Assembly (NCBI GenBank): GCA_963920525.1
Contig: OY986438.1
Location: forward strand, 52,835,753-52,899,752
Length of the DNA stretch: 64,000 nt
Direction: 5' to 3'
Source of the DNA: Dichetophora obliterata
Taxonomy: Eukaryota > Arthropoda > Insecta > Diptera > Sciomyzidae
Below the pieces are notes generated by a model. That model saw only the letters and a list, made by a program, of their open reading frames with translations. It did no database searches and was not told the DNA's origin. Positions within the stretch are counted from its first letter, which is position 1, and every line of letters begins with the position of its first letter. The translations under genes and the position numbers were made by a program. This document shows, in pieces, positions 1-12,419 of this stretch.

Positions 1-120
1 AGAAACCAGCTAACTGGTTTAAACCGGGTATTTTTTTAAATATTAAAAAACCGGTTTTTAAAAAGTTGTCATATTCGGGCTTTTCCAGAAACCGGTTTTT
101 ACTTTTGCAAATATTTGACA
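1..120. repeat. AACCGG-rich hairpins at window edge
   Basis: The first 120 bases contain a short hairpin (AACCAG-CTAA-CTGGTT) and three copies of an AACCGG(T/G) core, two of them inside A/T-flanked near-palindromes. This texture is typical of the subterminal part of a MITE. The element is cut by the window edge, so no ends can be defined and no family is assigned. Confidence 0.3.
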
Positions 121-2816
121 CAATCGAATATTTGACAAGTATTTTGATTATTTGAACTCAAAAACTAATTGTCTACAATTTTAAATTTGTACGTACAGGT
201 AAAAAACCGCAGAGATCCTAGGGCAGCATTTATTTTATTTATTTATTTTTTTTTACTGAAAAATCTTTGCAATTTGCACGTTTTTTCAAATAAATTAATC
301 AGAGTTTTAGTAAAATATATATTATTTAAATGATGTTGCTGCTGCCAATAAATATATCATGAAGGTTTTGCTATTGAATGCTAGAAAACTTATTTCATTT
401 AAAAATTACATAAAATATTTAATTGTTTGCATAACGAAATTGTAAGAAAACAGCCTGCAGGACATTCAGCAACAAAACAAACTCGAACCCCACGATAAAC
501 CTAAAACAAAATTTACCCTTAAAATCTGACATAGCATGGATCAAGAAAGCATTAGAAAATAACTGAAAGGTATTTGCTTAAGTAGCAAAACTGCTGTCAG
601 ACTGTTATATCCTTATATAATCTACTACTTCGCCGTAAAGTCAGGCTAAAATAAGAAAATTGCAATTCTATTGTTTGGAAACGCAATTCTAAAACTCTAT
701 TTAATTTATAATGGAATATTTCAACAGAAATAGTGCACTCCATCTCAACACTCAAACCGACTGAAAACAATTCATGTTGCCGCAAACTATTTTAATTTTC
801 TAAAGAGTTTGTTTAATTTGTGATTTTGGGATTAAAAGAAAACGAAAAGGACTTCTTTGACAGCATTTGACTTCTCTGTGGAAAATTAAACAAGAAATTT
901 CAATTTTAAATTCTTTGAGGACGAAAATGTATCAATGAATATGAACATCAACACCACCCAATCAACGAATGGCGTTGTGAGAAAGCAGCAAATGCCAAAG
1001 TGCTGCATGTAACCAAGCAACTGCCTCAGTCTCAGCCGAAATGAAATTCCAAGCTTTTGTTTAACTGGATTTGTTTCAAACACTTCATTCAACCCACAAC
1101 CTAACAAAGCATTCATGAAGTCCGATATAAATTTTGTTCCGAAAGCCTACGATGAGCCTTGGTGACACAATTGATACCTAGAAAGGTCCAACCAAACCAT
1201 TGTTATAAAGGTCCGTGTGTAGTTGTCTCTGGCCCATTGGCATAAATTTTGTAAATACCAAGATGATACCGAAAGGCCGAAACAACACATTCTACACAAC
1301 CTCATCGACATTTTAACACAACAGTGAAACACACGTACATAAATTTCTATTCTAACCGAGCAATTACAGTGCGCTACATTGAATGCTATGCTTCAATGTG
1401 TGCAGGACCCCATACGTATGAGTAGACCCAGTACTCGCTCTGTTCTTCCTTTGAGGTCTGGAATGCGGCTCAATGCAATTGTGGCCAAACCTGATGCTGC
1501 AATGAATTTTGTATAATTGTTTTCTTCTACAGCTCGTAATGCTCCATAATGAAGATGGTGATTTCTGTGCCACACACACGCACGCACACACGCACACACA
1601 CAGACACTCATACCTTTGAGTCGGTAGGCTCAACATAACCAGTCAATTTCGTTACTTTTGAGTGTAATTCCAAACTGTTTCACAGTGCTCAGCTATGTCC
1701 GGATATGTTGCCCCAAAAACTAACCTCACATTCGCATTCTTATGGACGAATGAACTTTCGATTAACATTTACGCCTTGGGTGACAGCTGGGCTGGGTGTA
1801 GCCGCAAACGTCATGCGGGTCCATTTATCATTGGACTTGATGTTGAAAGTCTTAAGGTTTATTTTTGCCACTTTTGCATATTGGAATGCTAAAATTGTTC
1901 GAAATATGCAACAAATACTATGGCAAAAACAAAAATCCTTCTAAAGATGTTCAGGATAAAGAAACGTTTGCACTCAAAATGTGAATCTGTTGTTGCTCGA
2001 AATACTACCATAATTCAATTAATATGGAACGACATGATACAAGAACAATAACAACAACATCATCATCAGCAACAACAAAGGAAAACACAATCACAATGAA
2101 ATTTTCCTACAATTTAATATTCATAGCTTTTCTGGGTTTTCAAAAAAGTTGTCATACATTTTAGATTTGTTGGCCTGAAATATCATAAATTTCATCAGGT
2201 GTTTTACGATTTGCCATTCGAAGTATCAATGATATTTGGCTTATAATAGATTACTTTCAAGGCACCTGAAGTGACACTAAATACTTAATGATTTCGAATT
2301 TTCAACAATCAATATAATACTTAAAATTCACAGCATGAATGAGTATCTCAATTTATGGATTTAACTTCTTTTAAGCGTCTAAATTGGCCCGCATTTTGTA
2401 GCTTTACTTTTAATTTGCTGCTTTTATTATGATAGGATATTATATAGTTGTGGAGTTTAAGTGACTCAGTTTTGGCATAACTAAATATTTTCGCAGTGAA
2501 CTCAAATAAGGTCCTTGACAAAATTAAGATTAAAGACGTCGCACAGTGTAACGAGGTAGACAAAAGTAGGTATGTAAATGTAAGTATGCAAATTTATAGG
2601 TAGGAGCCTTAATTATGCGAATCTAAAAGAATTATCGATATGTTATTATTTTTGGTAGTTATGATCTTTATATACTGCCTTGAAAACTTAACGAAATTTC
2701 AGTTTTTATCATTTTTGTTTTATTTATATATTATAAATAAAATATTAATATAAATAAAAATTTTTCATATATTTCAAAAAGGTCATAGAAATCCGAAAAT
2801 AAACCTAAATTTTGCG
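121..2816. other. AT-rich stretch, no recognised gene
   Basis: I see no conserved domain here. A minus-strand ORF-like run at 1611-1393 begins in a CA/GT repeat and continues into a natural-looking but unrecognised peptide (contains FIAASGLATIALSRIPDLKG). It lacks a credible start. It could be a decayed exon or chance. The rest is AT-rich with CAA/CAT triplet runs near 2045-2080. Confidence 0.35.
1570..1612. repeat. (CA)n/(CACG) microsatellite
   Basis: Imperfect CACACACGCACGCACACACG dinucleotide tract, readable directly. A second shorter CACACA/CATACA tract lies at about 11,889-11,935. Confidence 0.8.
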
Positions 2817-3512
2817 CAAAATTTATATGAAAAAAATAACAAATTTTGCATAAACTTTTAAACGCATTAAAAAAATTCCTTTTTTTTTAGTTTTAAGTAT
2901 GCACAAAAACTCTTTCTCAACACATTCTCAAAATTTGGGAAGCCTAAACTTAAAAGTAAGGATTTTATGACCTTATCTTAACACATATCCAAAATTTTGT
3001 CTCAGACTACTTTCAAACAAGGATTTATGACCACTTTTCTTAAGCATTTTTTGACAAAAATGAGCATCAATTGCGTACCAAAAAATACATGACGAGGTGA
3101 CATTCCACGTTTAAAACAAAAAAGGGCTCAATTTAAAACTTCACTGTACCTAAACAAGCCTAAACTTAAAAGTAAGGATTTTATGACCTGTTCTATGGAG
3201 CATTTTTTGACAAAAATGCGCAAATTTATATGAAAAAAATAACAAATTTTTTACAATGCTTGAACCAGAATTATAAAAATAAAAATTACATTTTTGTATT
3301 TTTTTACTTTAAAATATGTCTTAAAACATGTTTTTCTTAACACATATCCAAAATTTTGTCTCAGACTACTTTCAAACAAGGATTTATGACCACTTTTCTT
3401 AAGCATTTTTTTACAAAAATGAGCATCAATTGCGTACCAAAAAATACATGACAAGGTGACATTCCACGTTTGAAACAAAAAAGGGCTCAATTTGAAACTT
3501 CAATGTACGAAG
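2817..3512. repeat. Two-unit tandem duplication
   Basis: Two units about 370-400 bp apart share long nearly identical blocks. Each has AAATTTATATGAAAAAAATA, then ACACATATCCAAAATTTTG, a block around TTTCAAACAAGGATTTATGA, and GGTGACATTCCACGTTT followed by AAAAAAGGGCTCAATTT. Unit 1 is about 2817-3149 and unit 2 about 3221-3507. The phrase CCTAAACTTAAAAGTAAGGA also recurs at 2943 and 3160. There is no coding potential. High similarity between units suggests a recent duplication. Confidence 0.8.
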
Positions 3513-3537
3513 TTTATAGTCTTCATACATAGAGACA

Positions 3538-4200
3538 TGGACGTAGCGAGGGCAGGGAAGGGGGCTGTTTCCCCCTAAACTTAAGAAAAAGGATTATTTT
3601 AGTATTTAAGTAAGAAATTCAAAACAGTTTTTCTTATAATTAAAAAGGTATTGAAGGCCTTAATATTTATTAAAGCTTAATTTATTTTTTATTAAAAACT
3701 TAGGGCTGAAAAATTTATTATTTAGTAAAATAAGTTTATTAAAAGCTTTAATTTAAATTGATTGGTATATTGATTGGCAACTCACGCATTCTGGAACAAA
3801 TCAAGAAATTACTGGAACAAAATCGAACAAATATTGTTTCGGTAATTGTTTTTGTGGATCTCAAAAATCGCCGTTTCGTGGAAAAGATCAATCTTCCAGT
3901 TGACTAAATACTTCTTCGAGCAAATATTTTAATCAACTTACCAATCATTCAACACATTATTTTTTGAATATGGGGATGTGTCGCTGTTCATAACACATCT
4001 CGGCTCATTAAAATCGTCCTTACAACCGCGTTTTTATGCTTTTAAAACATGCACAGAAATTTGGAGTAAGAGAAAAAAGAGAAGCTGCAACTTTAAACTG
4101 CTTTCAATAAACCCAATATTTAAAAAATTCATTTTATATATACTAGCTATATGAAACAATAATTGGGCGGCCCTCCCTAAATAAAATCCTGGCTACGCCA
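3538..4200. mobile_element. Possible hAT-like non-autonomous element
   Basis: The left edge reads TGGACGTAGCGAGGGC followed by a G-rich/C-rich stretch. The right edge reads CCTGGCTACGCCA, so the two ends form an imperfect inverted repeat (TGGnCGTAGCnAGG). The GGCGTAGCCAGG end motif resembles ends I associate with some hAT-related elements. No matching 8-bp target duplication is visible and the interior has no recognisable transposase. The adjoining LINE fragment starts immediately to the right. Confidence 0.35.
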
Positions 4201-4204
4201 ATGC

Positions 4205-5140
4205 ATTGAGACTTGAATACCTTTGAAAACACTTCTCCCCGGTACCACTGCGATAAGAATTAAAACAACAAAAGGCCGCCCACAAGGCAGAGTCCTTTCC
4301 CCACTCTTGTGGAGTCGTGTAGTGGACGAACTCCTATCGAAGCTACCCGAGAATGGTATAAAATATCGGGGTTACGGAGACCACATCGCCTTAATAGCGA
4401 GAGCAAAGTTCGAGGATACGCTCTGTAACCTGATACAGAGAGGACTGTCAGTAACAAATAAATAGTTCAATACAGTGGGATTAAATATCAACCCGGCAAT
4501 AACTACCATAGTACCTTTTACTAACAACAGAAGCCTGCCAAATCTCCGAACAACGAGAATGGATGGCACAGCATATTATCCCTTTAAAGGAGAAGTAAAG
4601 TACCTTGGACTCACACTAGATTCAAAGCTTCTCTGGAGAAAGCATGCAGAGTAAATTATAAACAAAGCAACGTACGCACTCATGGCATGTAGGAAGCTGG
4701 CGGGAAAAAGCTGGGGTTGCAACCCAAAAAATTTTCGCTGAATGTTTACCATGATGGTTAGACCCTTCCTCACCTATGGTGAAGTAGCATGAACTGGAAG
4801 AACAAAGCTATCCACAATGAGGAATATGCTAATAAAGGTGCAGAGACTAGCCTGCGTATGCATCACAGGTCCCATGAGGACCTGCCCTACAGCAGCACTA
4901 GAAGTAATTCTTGACCACACTCCCTTACACCTTTTCATAGAGGGAGTAGCAATTCGAGCTCTGCTATGCATCGCTAAAGAGGAGACATGTTAGGTTAAAC
5001 AATTAGCAGTAGGAGGATACCATACCTTACATCGATCTACAAAGAGTCGATATAGTAAAAAGGTACAACATTGAAACTAAGCTTTGTACCTATAAAGAGT
5101 GATATAGCGAGATAATATCGCAAGTCAAGAAACCACTTAG
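4205..5140 (+). pseudogene. Non-LTR retrotransposon RT fragment (RNase H-bearing clade)
   Basis: C-terminal half of a LINE reverse transcriptase. Motif order: GRPQGRVLSPLLWSRVVDEL (about 4275-4335; the PQG/LSPLLW palm motif), a catalytic box reading GYGDHIAL where YADD is expected (about 4370-4395), then INPAITTIVPFT, KYLGLTLDSKLLW (about 4596-4632) and VRPFLTYGEVA thumb-type motifs. Several in-frame stops (first at 4463) break it. The altered YADD box and missing N-terminus mean no activity. The RNase H domain follows about 20 bases after this block in another frame. The clade is probably in the I/LOA/R1-like group because RNase H follows RT; precise family unknown. Confidence 0.8.
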
Positions 5141-5154
5141 TATATCATGATATA

Positions 5155-5648
5155 CGGATGGCTCCAAAACATTGAAAGGTGGCGCAGGGGTGTACGGGCC
5201 AAGAAACAAGCACTGTGAACTTATGGGGGCAACACCCAGGATCTTTCAAACGGAAATCGTAGCAATACAGCTGTGTGCGCAATTCAACCTGGACCGGAAA
5301 AACAAAGGTCAGGATATAGTTGTGATGAGTGCAATTACAGCACTTGTTTCCTGTGAGATATTATCGAGAATAAAATGGGAATGCCTAACAGAACTCAATG
5401 AACTAAGCAAGAATAACACCGTTACTATACTCTGGGTCCCAGGACACAAAGAAATACATTGTAACGAAGAAGTTGATGGTTTGGAGCGAAAGAGTGCAGA
5501 CACAAAATTTATAGGACAAGAACCATTCTGCAGAGTTGGCATACATTCTACAAAAGAAGAACTAAGAAGGAAGGAGAGACACAAATGTTCAAACCTTTGG
5601 GAAGCTTTTCCATTAGCTAACCCGTCGATTGGGCACACATTCTATTAA
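5155..5648 (+). pseudogene. LINE RNase H domain, degenerate
   Basis: The domain opens with YTDGSKT (first catalytic Asp) just before the longest open frame at 5172. It continues with GGAGVYG, then FQTEIVA (catalytic Glu) and the characteristic WVPGHKEIHCNE...D block near 5440-5490. The usual SDSQAAL segment reads VVMSAITAL, so the third acidic residue appears lost. Family role: removal of the RNA template during LINE cDNA synthesis. It belongs to the same insertion as the RT fragment upstream, separated by a frameshift. The C-terminal part ends at a stop at 5646. A short decayed extension (a second copy of 'AAGAAGAACCAAGAAGG' wording) is visible just downstream. Confidence 0.8.
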
Positions 5649-5945
5649 AGAAGAACCAAGAAGGGAGAAGAGAAACAAACTTTCAAACCTTTAGGAAAGC
5701 CTCCTAATGCCAAGACAATTCAAATTGCTTCTCAGAGATTTTAATACTTGGAGAGCAAAATTGTGCATATGCTCACGGCTAGAAATCTTGGACTAAATTG
5801 AAGTCCCACTGAAATATAACTGCATTTTTTTAAACCTTGCGACTTAAAATCTTCTAATACTAACTCATATTTAAAACTCTCCTGTACTAGAATTCCAAAC
5901 CACAAGAATTCCATTAAACCAAAATAAATATAACAGCATCCATTT

Positions 5946-6838
5946 TAGCTTTTTGATTAAGTTTCAGCTTTTTGGTTAAATTTTAGTCTTTTTGGTTTAA
6001 ATTTGATAACTATTCTGTATTGCTTTGTGTTTTTAATACAACTTATGCTAACTCTAGTACATTGGGATACTAAATTGGGATTAAGACCCGTAAAGAGTTA
6101 GCATGGCAATATTAGGCCACTCGGTTTATATGTTCGTTTATCACGCTTGCTCCCTTAGACTTCGTTTCCCTTTTGAAACAAGCTGTTATCCACATATATA
6201 AGCTTAGAAAGTATTAGCAACGATGAGTTTTCAATTTCTTATCCACTAACTTATTTGAACTTGAAGCAACAAGTACGTTTTTTTATATATACAAGTTCTT
6301 AAATTCAAAGTTGGTTATTAAAGTTACTGAAATATTTTGCGGACGCTGACACAACGCAAGGTTGTCTGTCTAAATATTCCGCTATCAGAAAAACTTTTAT
6401 AAAATTCAATACAACAATACCATCATCGGCATCAGTGTTATGGCTTTTCTTTTATGAAACTATGCACAATCTTACACGTACTTATAAAATATCAGACGAA
6501 ACGTTTGAAAAACAGAGTTATTCTAAAATAAAACTTAGTCCATATTATTAAAAATTCAAACTCCAAAGAAAACCTACTTGTATTCTGTTAAAAATAAAAT
6601 TTATTTATAAATTTATTCAAAATTTTAGAACAATGAATAAAAATAACGAATAAAAAATTTAGTTTTTTCAGCATTCGAAATAAAAATTCAATCAAATACT
6701 TTTTATTTAAACTTTTTAATAATCAAAATTTATTTGTTATCTTATATTTTTGTTTTGAATTATTCTTGCCCAACACTGTTGTAGACTTATACGGAGTACA
6801 GAAAAGTTTCGATTTTAGTAAAAAATTTCTAACCGTGC
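5946..6838 (+). repeat. Dispersed repeat, copy A (mate at 60.8-61.2 kb)
   Basis: Two blocks (about 5946-6150 and 6784-6838) align with 60,778-60,955 and 61,139-61,190. Shared phrases include TTTTAGCTTTTTG, GATTCTGTAT/TATTCTGTAT, GTTAGC(A/C)TGGC, AATATTAGG, CGGTT(T/C)ATATGTTCG, then GTTTC(G/A)ATTTTAGTA and TTTCTAACCG. The interval between the blocks differs (about 630 bp here, about 180 bp in the other copy, which carries a tRNA-like sequence). Non-coding; class unknown. Confidence 0.7.
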
Positions 6839-6869
6839 TTAAGTAAACCAAATCTAAGTATTCTTATGC

Positions 6870-8298
6870 GGTTCCTTACATGACACTTCTAATTTAAATA
6901 TCACCTGATGAAATTGGGCATCGAAACCGATAGATATTGCCGTTTAGGTGAAGAAGCAGAGAAGATTCCAATAAACCTACTTACTGCGACGCTGTGATTC
7001 GCAGACGTAAATGAGCACTGGGGAACTATAAGCTGAGTCTAGAACAAATTTCATCCCTTGAACCTAAAAAAATTCTCAAAGGATTATTAATCCAACCCAG
7101 CGGAGCCTTGAGAAGGAGGTACAATAGATCTCATTTATTTATTTATATAGGTCGCAGTGCGCATGCCTTTTATTTTTATGTATCTTCTTCTTGCTAGGTG
7201 GTGTAAAAAAAGTCATTTTTAGCAAGGGCCAAGATTTCTCGAATTATACGCTGATCTAATTTGATCATGGTTATTTTTAAATTGTTTGTTAGGGCTCTGA
7301 CTTAACCATTCACTACTGCTTTCATTAAATCCTTTTATATCTTCGCTTAGAAAAAAAATGTAAAAAAAATTATGCAAATGAAATCAATGAATTAATTTTA
7401 AATTAAAGCAGGTTAAGATTTTAAAAATGTTGTTTTGTATACTGGGATGTTCAAGTATAAAAAAATTTAAATTGATTTTCCCAAACATGTAATTTTTAAA
7501 GTCAGTGACTACCATTTCGTAATAACTACAGAACCGGTCGTTTTAAAAATTTGTGCATATGTTCTACATTTAAATAAGTTGACATTTATTTGTTTATAAC
7601 AAAAGTAAATATAACAAAACAGAAAAATTATAAATTGATTCTATATCAAAAATTTGTTATAACTTTTGAAAAAATTTGTATTAAGAACATTATATACTTT
7701 TTTTTTTACTTTACGATGCTGCAAATGGAAAACGGTTTTATTAAATGTGAAATAGCTTTATGAAATTAGGTGTGAAATTTATCACACACATAGCTTAAAT
7801 ATATCTCAACAAATTTACATTACATTCTCTTAAATCTGAATTTTAAAAACTTTGGACTTTTGACCAAAGAATGAAATTAGTGGCCCAGTGTGCACTGGAG
7901 CCCGACCTTAGACAGCAAGTTTGTCATTTTATTATAACATTTTCTTTGAAAAAACCTTCTACATAAAATGTTTTTCTTGCAATAGAACAAAGTTACTAAA
8001 ATTGTATTTTCCATTTTTTACACACAATTTATTACATAGTAATTTATAAAAATTTTAAAATTAAAGAGTTTCATTATGTACTCGTGTAAAATAATTTTTT
8101 ACGTTATTCTTATAATTATTTTCGTATTAGATCTGCTTCAATAATTAATAAGGCCAGTGCATTTAATCACTTTTCATTCATAGTTTCCCGTAAATAGTTT
8201 TAAATTCGTTTTAATGCAGAATTTATTAAAAAAAATTCATTAAAAATTTATTAAAAAAATAAATAATATTATAATATAAATATAATAAAAGTAAAAAT
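6870..8298. other. AT-rich stretch, nothing recognised
   Basis: No ORF with a domain, no terminal inverted repeats and no tandem array were seen. Several A/T runs only. Confidence 0.4.
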
Positions 8299-9540
8299 TT
8301 CTAGATCATCTGGAGCCTTATTTATATGTGCATCATATATTCTACCGTATAGCAGTTATAATATTTACAGAGCTCATATTAATAACATTCTGAAAGTAGC
8401 AAACGATATGTTGGAGAACAATCACTTATATGTTCTTGGCGATTTCAACCTGTCTAGAGTAGTTTGTAAACTTTGACCTGATAAATAATTTTAATCTCCT
8501 TCAAATATTCATAATGACATTGAAGTGTATGTAGTTGATAGCTTATTTGATATTGATTTTAAACAAATTAGTGGCTGCTTTAATAATTTAGTAGGTTGCT
8601 GGATTTAGTTTTCATAAGTAATAACTTAAATTTGAAGGTTAATGAATCAGTTTTTCATTTATCTAGATCGTTTATGCACTTTATCCCCCTAGTTATTGAG
8701 CTTGAACTCTACACTTTTCGTTCTAGTAATCTGTCTAACAGTTCTGATGTTAATTTAAACTATAACTCTGGTGATTCTAACTTAATTAATAATCTATTGA
8801 ATTGTATTGGTTGGGATTTTAAACTAAATTCAAAAGATGTCGAAGAGTGCTTTCATTTGCTTAAAAAAACTATGTTTAATATTTGTAGCAAACATATTCC
8901 TTGTTTAAAAAGTAAAAAGTTTAATATTCCATGGCTTACACCAGGGCTACATAAATTGAAGAATTTAAGGAATAAGTTTTATAAATTGTATGCTTCGTCT
9001 AGGAATGTTAACTATTTAATGAGATATCGCCATTATATGAGGGAGTTAAATTTTCTTAATAAATATCTCTACTTAAAATATGTATCCAAGCTTGAGAGGG
9101 AAATTGAAGTAAATCCAAAAAATTTTTGGCGTTACATCAACTCAAAAACATCAAGCTCTAATATTCCAGTTTCAATGTTCTTAAAAGATAGAAATTCTAA
9201 TAGTCTCTTAGATACAGTGAACCCTTTTGCTGAATTCTTTCAGTCGAATTTTGAGAAGTACTCTGATTTTGTTATTGATGAAGTAAATGTGTTCAACTCC
9301 CTTAGTATGGGCAGTATGTATCTGACTCAGGTGGATATTAGTGTAGGTATTACAAGTTTAAAAGAATCAACCAAGATGGATTCTGATGGCTTGTCTGCAA
9401 CCTTATTAAAAAGTGTTCTTTTTCAGTAACTAAACCACTTTAGCTCATATTTGATAGGTCACTTCAGTCTGGTAATTTCATTAATTATTGAAAGATGTCT
9501 TTCATAACACCTATTTTGAAGTCAGGAAATTTTCAGACGA
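8299..9540 (+). pseudogene. CR1/Jockey-like LINE fragment: endonuclease end to RT start
   Basis: A 5'- and 3'-truncated LINE ORF2. About 8307-8460 holds the end of an AP-endonuclease domain with VLGDFNL (GDFN metal-binding motif). 8596-9429 is a 277-residue open stretch covering MLDLVF (the RLLDLVF box), a degraded SDH position, then the linker to RT: IPWLTPGLHKLKNLRNKFY, LEREIEVNPKNFWRYINSK and SLKESTKMDSDGLSATLLK. These blocks are typical of CR1/Jockey-type ORF2. After the stop at 9429 the RT start is still readable in another frame (RSLQSGNFINY...ITPILKSGNFQT) to about 9540, where homology stops abruptly at the dispersed repeat that follows. It is a cousin of the LINE at 49.5-53.3 kb, not a recent copy of it. 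Confidence 0.85.
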
Positions 9541-9745
9541 AAAGTTGTAGTTGGTGGTGGTGGGAAAAATTTGTGGAGAAGAACGCATATGGACTTGATT
9601 TGACTGAGGTCAAAGCATAACACTTGTTTCAGATTTGATATCACACGTTCCTACAGCTTTTGTCGCATTAAGAATATCTTACACAGAAATTTCACTTGAT
9701 TGCTCCATTCTTCCATTCTGTGGTATAAAAACGGACCAATAATTT
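9541..9745 (+). repeat. Dispersed SINE-like repeat body, copy 1
   Basis: AAAAGTTGTAGTTGGTGGTGG at the left recurs at 40,938. TGACTGAGGTCAA(A/G)GCATAAC, TTTCACTTGATT and CGGACCAATAAT recur at 44,120-44,255. The three partial copies overlap into one family. In the 40.8-kb copy a tRNA-like head precedes the body, so the family is probably a tRNA-derived SINE. It joins the LINE fragment without spacing. Confidence 0.65.
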
Positions 9746-9918
9746 GGTTTTTTGAAATTTGAAATTGCAATATTGCAAAAAGAAGCAATAAAACGCAAAA
9801 ATAGTAGCAAAGCACCCTCTGGTGGATCTCACAAATAAAAACAAACGTCAAAAATTATTTCATTTACCCCAAAAATCCCCATATATACGCATAAAAATCT
9901 ATTTGTTTGTCTTTTTAA

Positions 9919-11000
9919 CCCTTGGAAAAACACATGGTTCTGGCCAGGCATAATTCATTTTTGAGCGTTAATTAAACATACTTCTAGTTTAGGTAGATAC
10001 CTGTATTTCCCGGTAGCCGCCTATTATATTGTTGGCTTTCTATTTTTAAAAATAAAATTCTAAAATATCGTTCCAACACGAAGAAAACTGCAAAAAAAAG
10101 TCCCCTCGAACAAACACATATGCCTGGCCAGACCCCTATGCAATTTGTATGAAATAAATTATTGTTATACACATTTTGGGTTATTTTTCTGCAAATACAA
10201 TGCAGATTGTTGTTTCCATGTATTTTTGTTATATGTTTGCTTCCAGGTAGGTTTTAAGTTAATTTTTCTCTTATTTCTTTCTTTCGTTTGTGATTTTGGT
10301 TTTGAGTTCAATTAGTTTATTATTGAATGCTGAACATACAACATCGACAGTGCGAAATATAAATTTTTTCAGCAGCCTTACTGATAATTTCCAACAACAA
10401 CTATCATCCGCGTAACAGCGTGATTTCGCACTTCACAAAGAAGCAGACGAAGAACTAGATTTATTTGAAGATCAAAGCGGTGAAAACACAGAATTTTTGC
10501 CCGAAGATGACGCCTCGGACATTGAAATGAAATATTCGACAGCGATGAAGAATCCGAAGAAGAAAGTGAGAATGCACCAACTCAAGCTGCAGACGGTTTT
10601 TGCTTGGAAAAGATGGTACCAAGCGGAGTACAGCTGAACTCGCTACAGTGAGATTCCGCTAGCACAAAATCATGCGTTTCAGAGGTGGACCAAAAACAAA
10701 CCTGATCACTTCGCTTGAGGTGTTCAAGCTTTTCTTTTCACCGAATATTACGTTCATCATCGTAACACAAACAAATCTATATGGAGAAAAAGTTACATGC
10801 AAATGGAATGCAGAACATGTAAACTGCACACCACGAGTATGGGTTGACATGACAAGTGTTAAGCTTGACGCTTTTATTGGGATACTATTGGCTTTTGGTG
10901 TCAGTCATAATACTATGCAGCTCTCAAGATTGATGTGGCAAACTGATGCACTTCCAATATTCCGTGCAGCCATGTCATATAAACGAATTTTGAACCATAC
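9919..11000 (+). mobile_element. piggyBac-like element, 5' part
   Basis: Starts after a TTAA at 9915-9918 with CCCTTGG, the TTAA-CCC arrangement of piggyBac ends. A subterminal inverted pair, GGCCAGGCATA at about 9942 and TATGCCTGGCC at about 10,120, flanks the 5' untranslated part. A transposase remnant follows at about 10,440. The element is cut at 11,000 by the start of the BEL LTR; its 3' half is not found on the other side of the BEL element. It is a different family from the piggyBac at 45.8-48.0 kb. Confidence 0.7.
10440..11000 (+). pseudogene. piggyBac-like transposase N-terminal fragment
   Basis: A frame-broken acidic N-terminus (EDQSGENTEFLPEDDASD) leads to LGKDGTK-(W expected)-S, then from 10,672 an open 108-residue run: RFRGGPKTNLITSLEVFKLF, TQTNLYGEK, VWVDMTSVKLDAFIGILLAF, and LPIFRAAMSYKRILN at about 10,947-10,991. 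These are the order and wording of the N-terminal half of the DDE_Tnp_1_7 family. All three catalytic aspartates lie in the missing C-terminal half. Breaks: an in-frame stop before MRFRGG and frame changes in the acidic region. Confidence 0.8.
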
Positions 11001-11142
11001 TGTTCGCGTCACGACTATCCTTTTTTCACATTTAACATATACGAAAAACTAAACTCACGAAATGTGCACTGAATTGCAGTTCTCTGCTTACCACCTTGCT
11101 GCCTCGCCGTTTTTACACCAACTACGTTTTTACACCGCCTAT
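11001..11142 (+). repeat. BEL 5' LTR, start
   Basis: Begins TGTTCGCGTCACGACTATCC. Aligns with 17,204-17,343 through TGCACTGAATTGCAGTTCTC and ACCAACTACGTTTTTAC with only a few differences. The 3' boundary of this LTR cannot be fixed because the other copy is truncated. It lies somewhere before the gag start at 13,057, perhaps in the 11.4-11.6 kb area. Confidence 0.7.
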
Positions 11143-12419
11143 CGCGATGGCTCCACACGAGCTCCAACAACTACCTAATTTCCGCCCCTTTTTTCTTTTT
11201 TTTTTTTTGGTACAGCCTACGAACAGCAAAGTCGTAAGCATAGAACTGCAATCCAGTTAAATCAAAGTAAAATTCTAAAGTTTGTTACATTTTTTCTCAA
11301 ATTGCAATTCTCGCATTTTTTTCATTAACTTTAAATTCCAAAATTTACAACATTTAACAAGACCTCAATAGGGGCATATAATTTGTAATAACTATTGTAA
11401 ATCATTATAGTATAGTAATAATAATTTTCAACTGTAGTGCTGCAATCAAGCTTTCCGTCCGTACAGTACCATGCGAAGCAACGAGAAATCAAGAAGGTAA
11501 CTCGCTGTAACAGTTCGGTAAGATATGTGCGTGGCGAAAAACGCCATTTTCTTGATTGGAAATAATAATTGCTAAAGCTAGTGTTTTTCCTATTGTGTGC
11601 TTTAAAAAACTTAAAAAATAGAAAAGTAAAAGAAATAAAATTATATTGAAATTAAGACTAAGAAAACAAAAAGTGCATAAAGTAACTAAAGTGACAAAAG
11701 AAGTGTGAGAAAAGTGTGTAAGAAGTTTGCACAGTCAGTGGCAAGAGGTGTTAACAATTACACTGCTGCGCTGATGATAGCAGAATCCAGAATCCATTTA
11801 GCAGGACGTCTGGAGCACTGAAGAGGAAAGAAAGCTGCGTTCTTTAAAACCTTGTGCAGTCTCAAGGTCAAAGGTATTTTTAGATTTCACTAAAACACAC
11901 ATACACACACACACATTCACACATGCATACACATTAGTTGCACTCGTCACATCTTTCATGCGTGTCACTTACAGTAGTGGCTCAAAAAATTGGCACTCAT
12001 TGCCCAAAAATTAAACACTTAAAATATGTTTTCACTAAATAGACAAAAACAAATAAAAAACTAATAAATAACTCATAAAAATCAGCACGTTAGTTCTACC
12101 CGTGCTACAAAAAATATTCGTCCACTTGTAAAAAAAATAATAACAAAATTTTAACAAAATAATTACACTTGTAGAAATTTTTCGAAAAATGATATAGACC
12201 AATAATTTTCAGTACACATGAAATTACATTACACTTATATTCACATACATATACATATCTCTTTACAGCATATAACACATACCGTGTATCTCAAAGAAAA
12301 AATTTTAATTAAGATTTGCAAAAAAAGTATTGCCAGCTTGTTGACAATTTGTACAATTACAAATACTATTATTGTACGTAATTAAAATATATAATATAAT
12401 TGTGTTTTAGTTTCTCAAA

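Noticed and set aside
1393..1611. Minus-strand ORF containing FIAASGLATIALSRIPDLKG
   Set aside because: Looks natural for about 50 residues but starts inside a CA/GT microsatellite and matches no family I know; not called as a gene.
2537..2570. CGTCG followed by CACAGTG, resembling another Transib end
   Set aside because: No inverted partner with a matching CGTCG flank was found in the window, and the bases after the heptamer do not match the 36.1-kb end.
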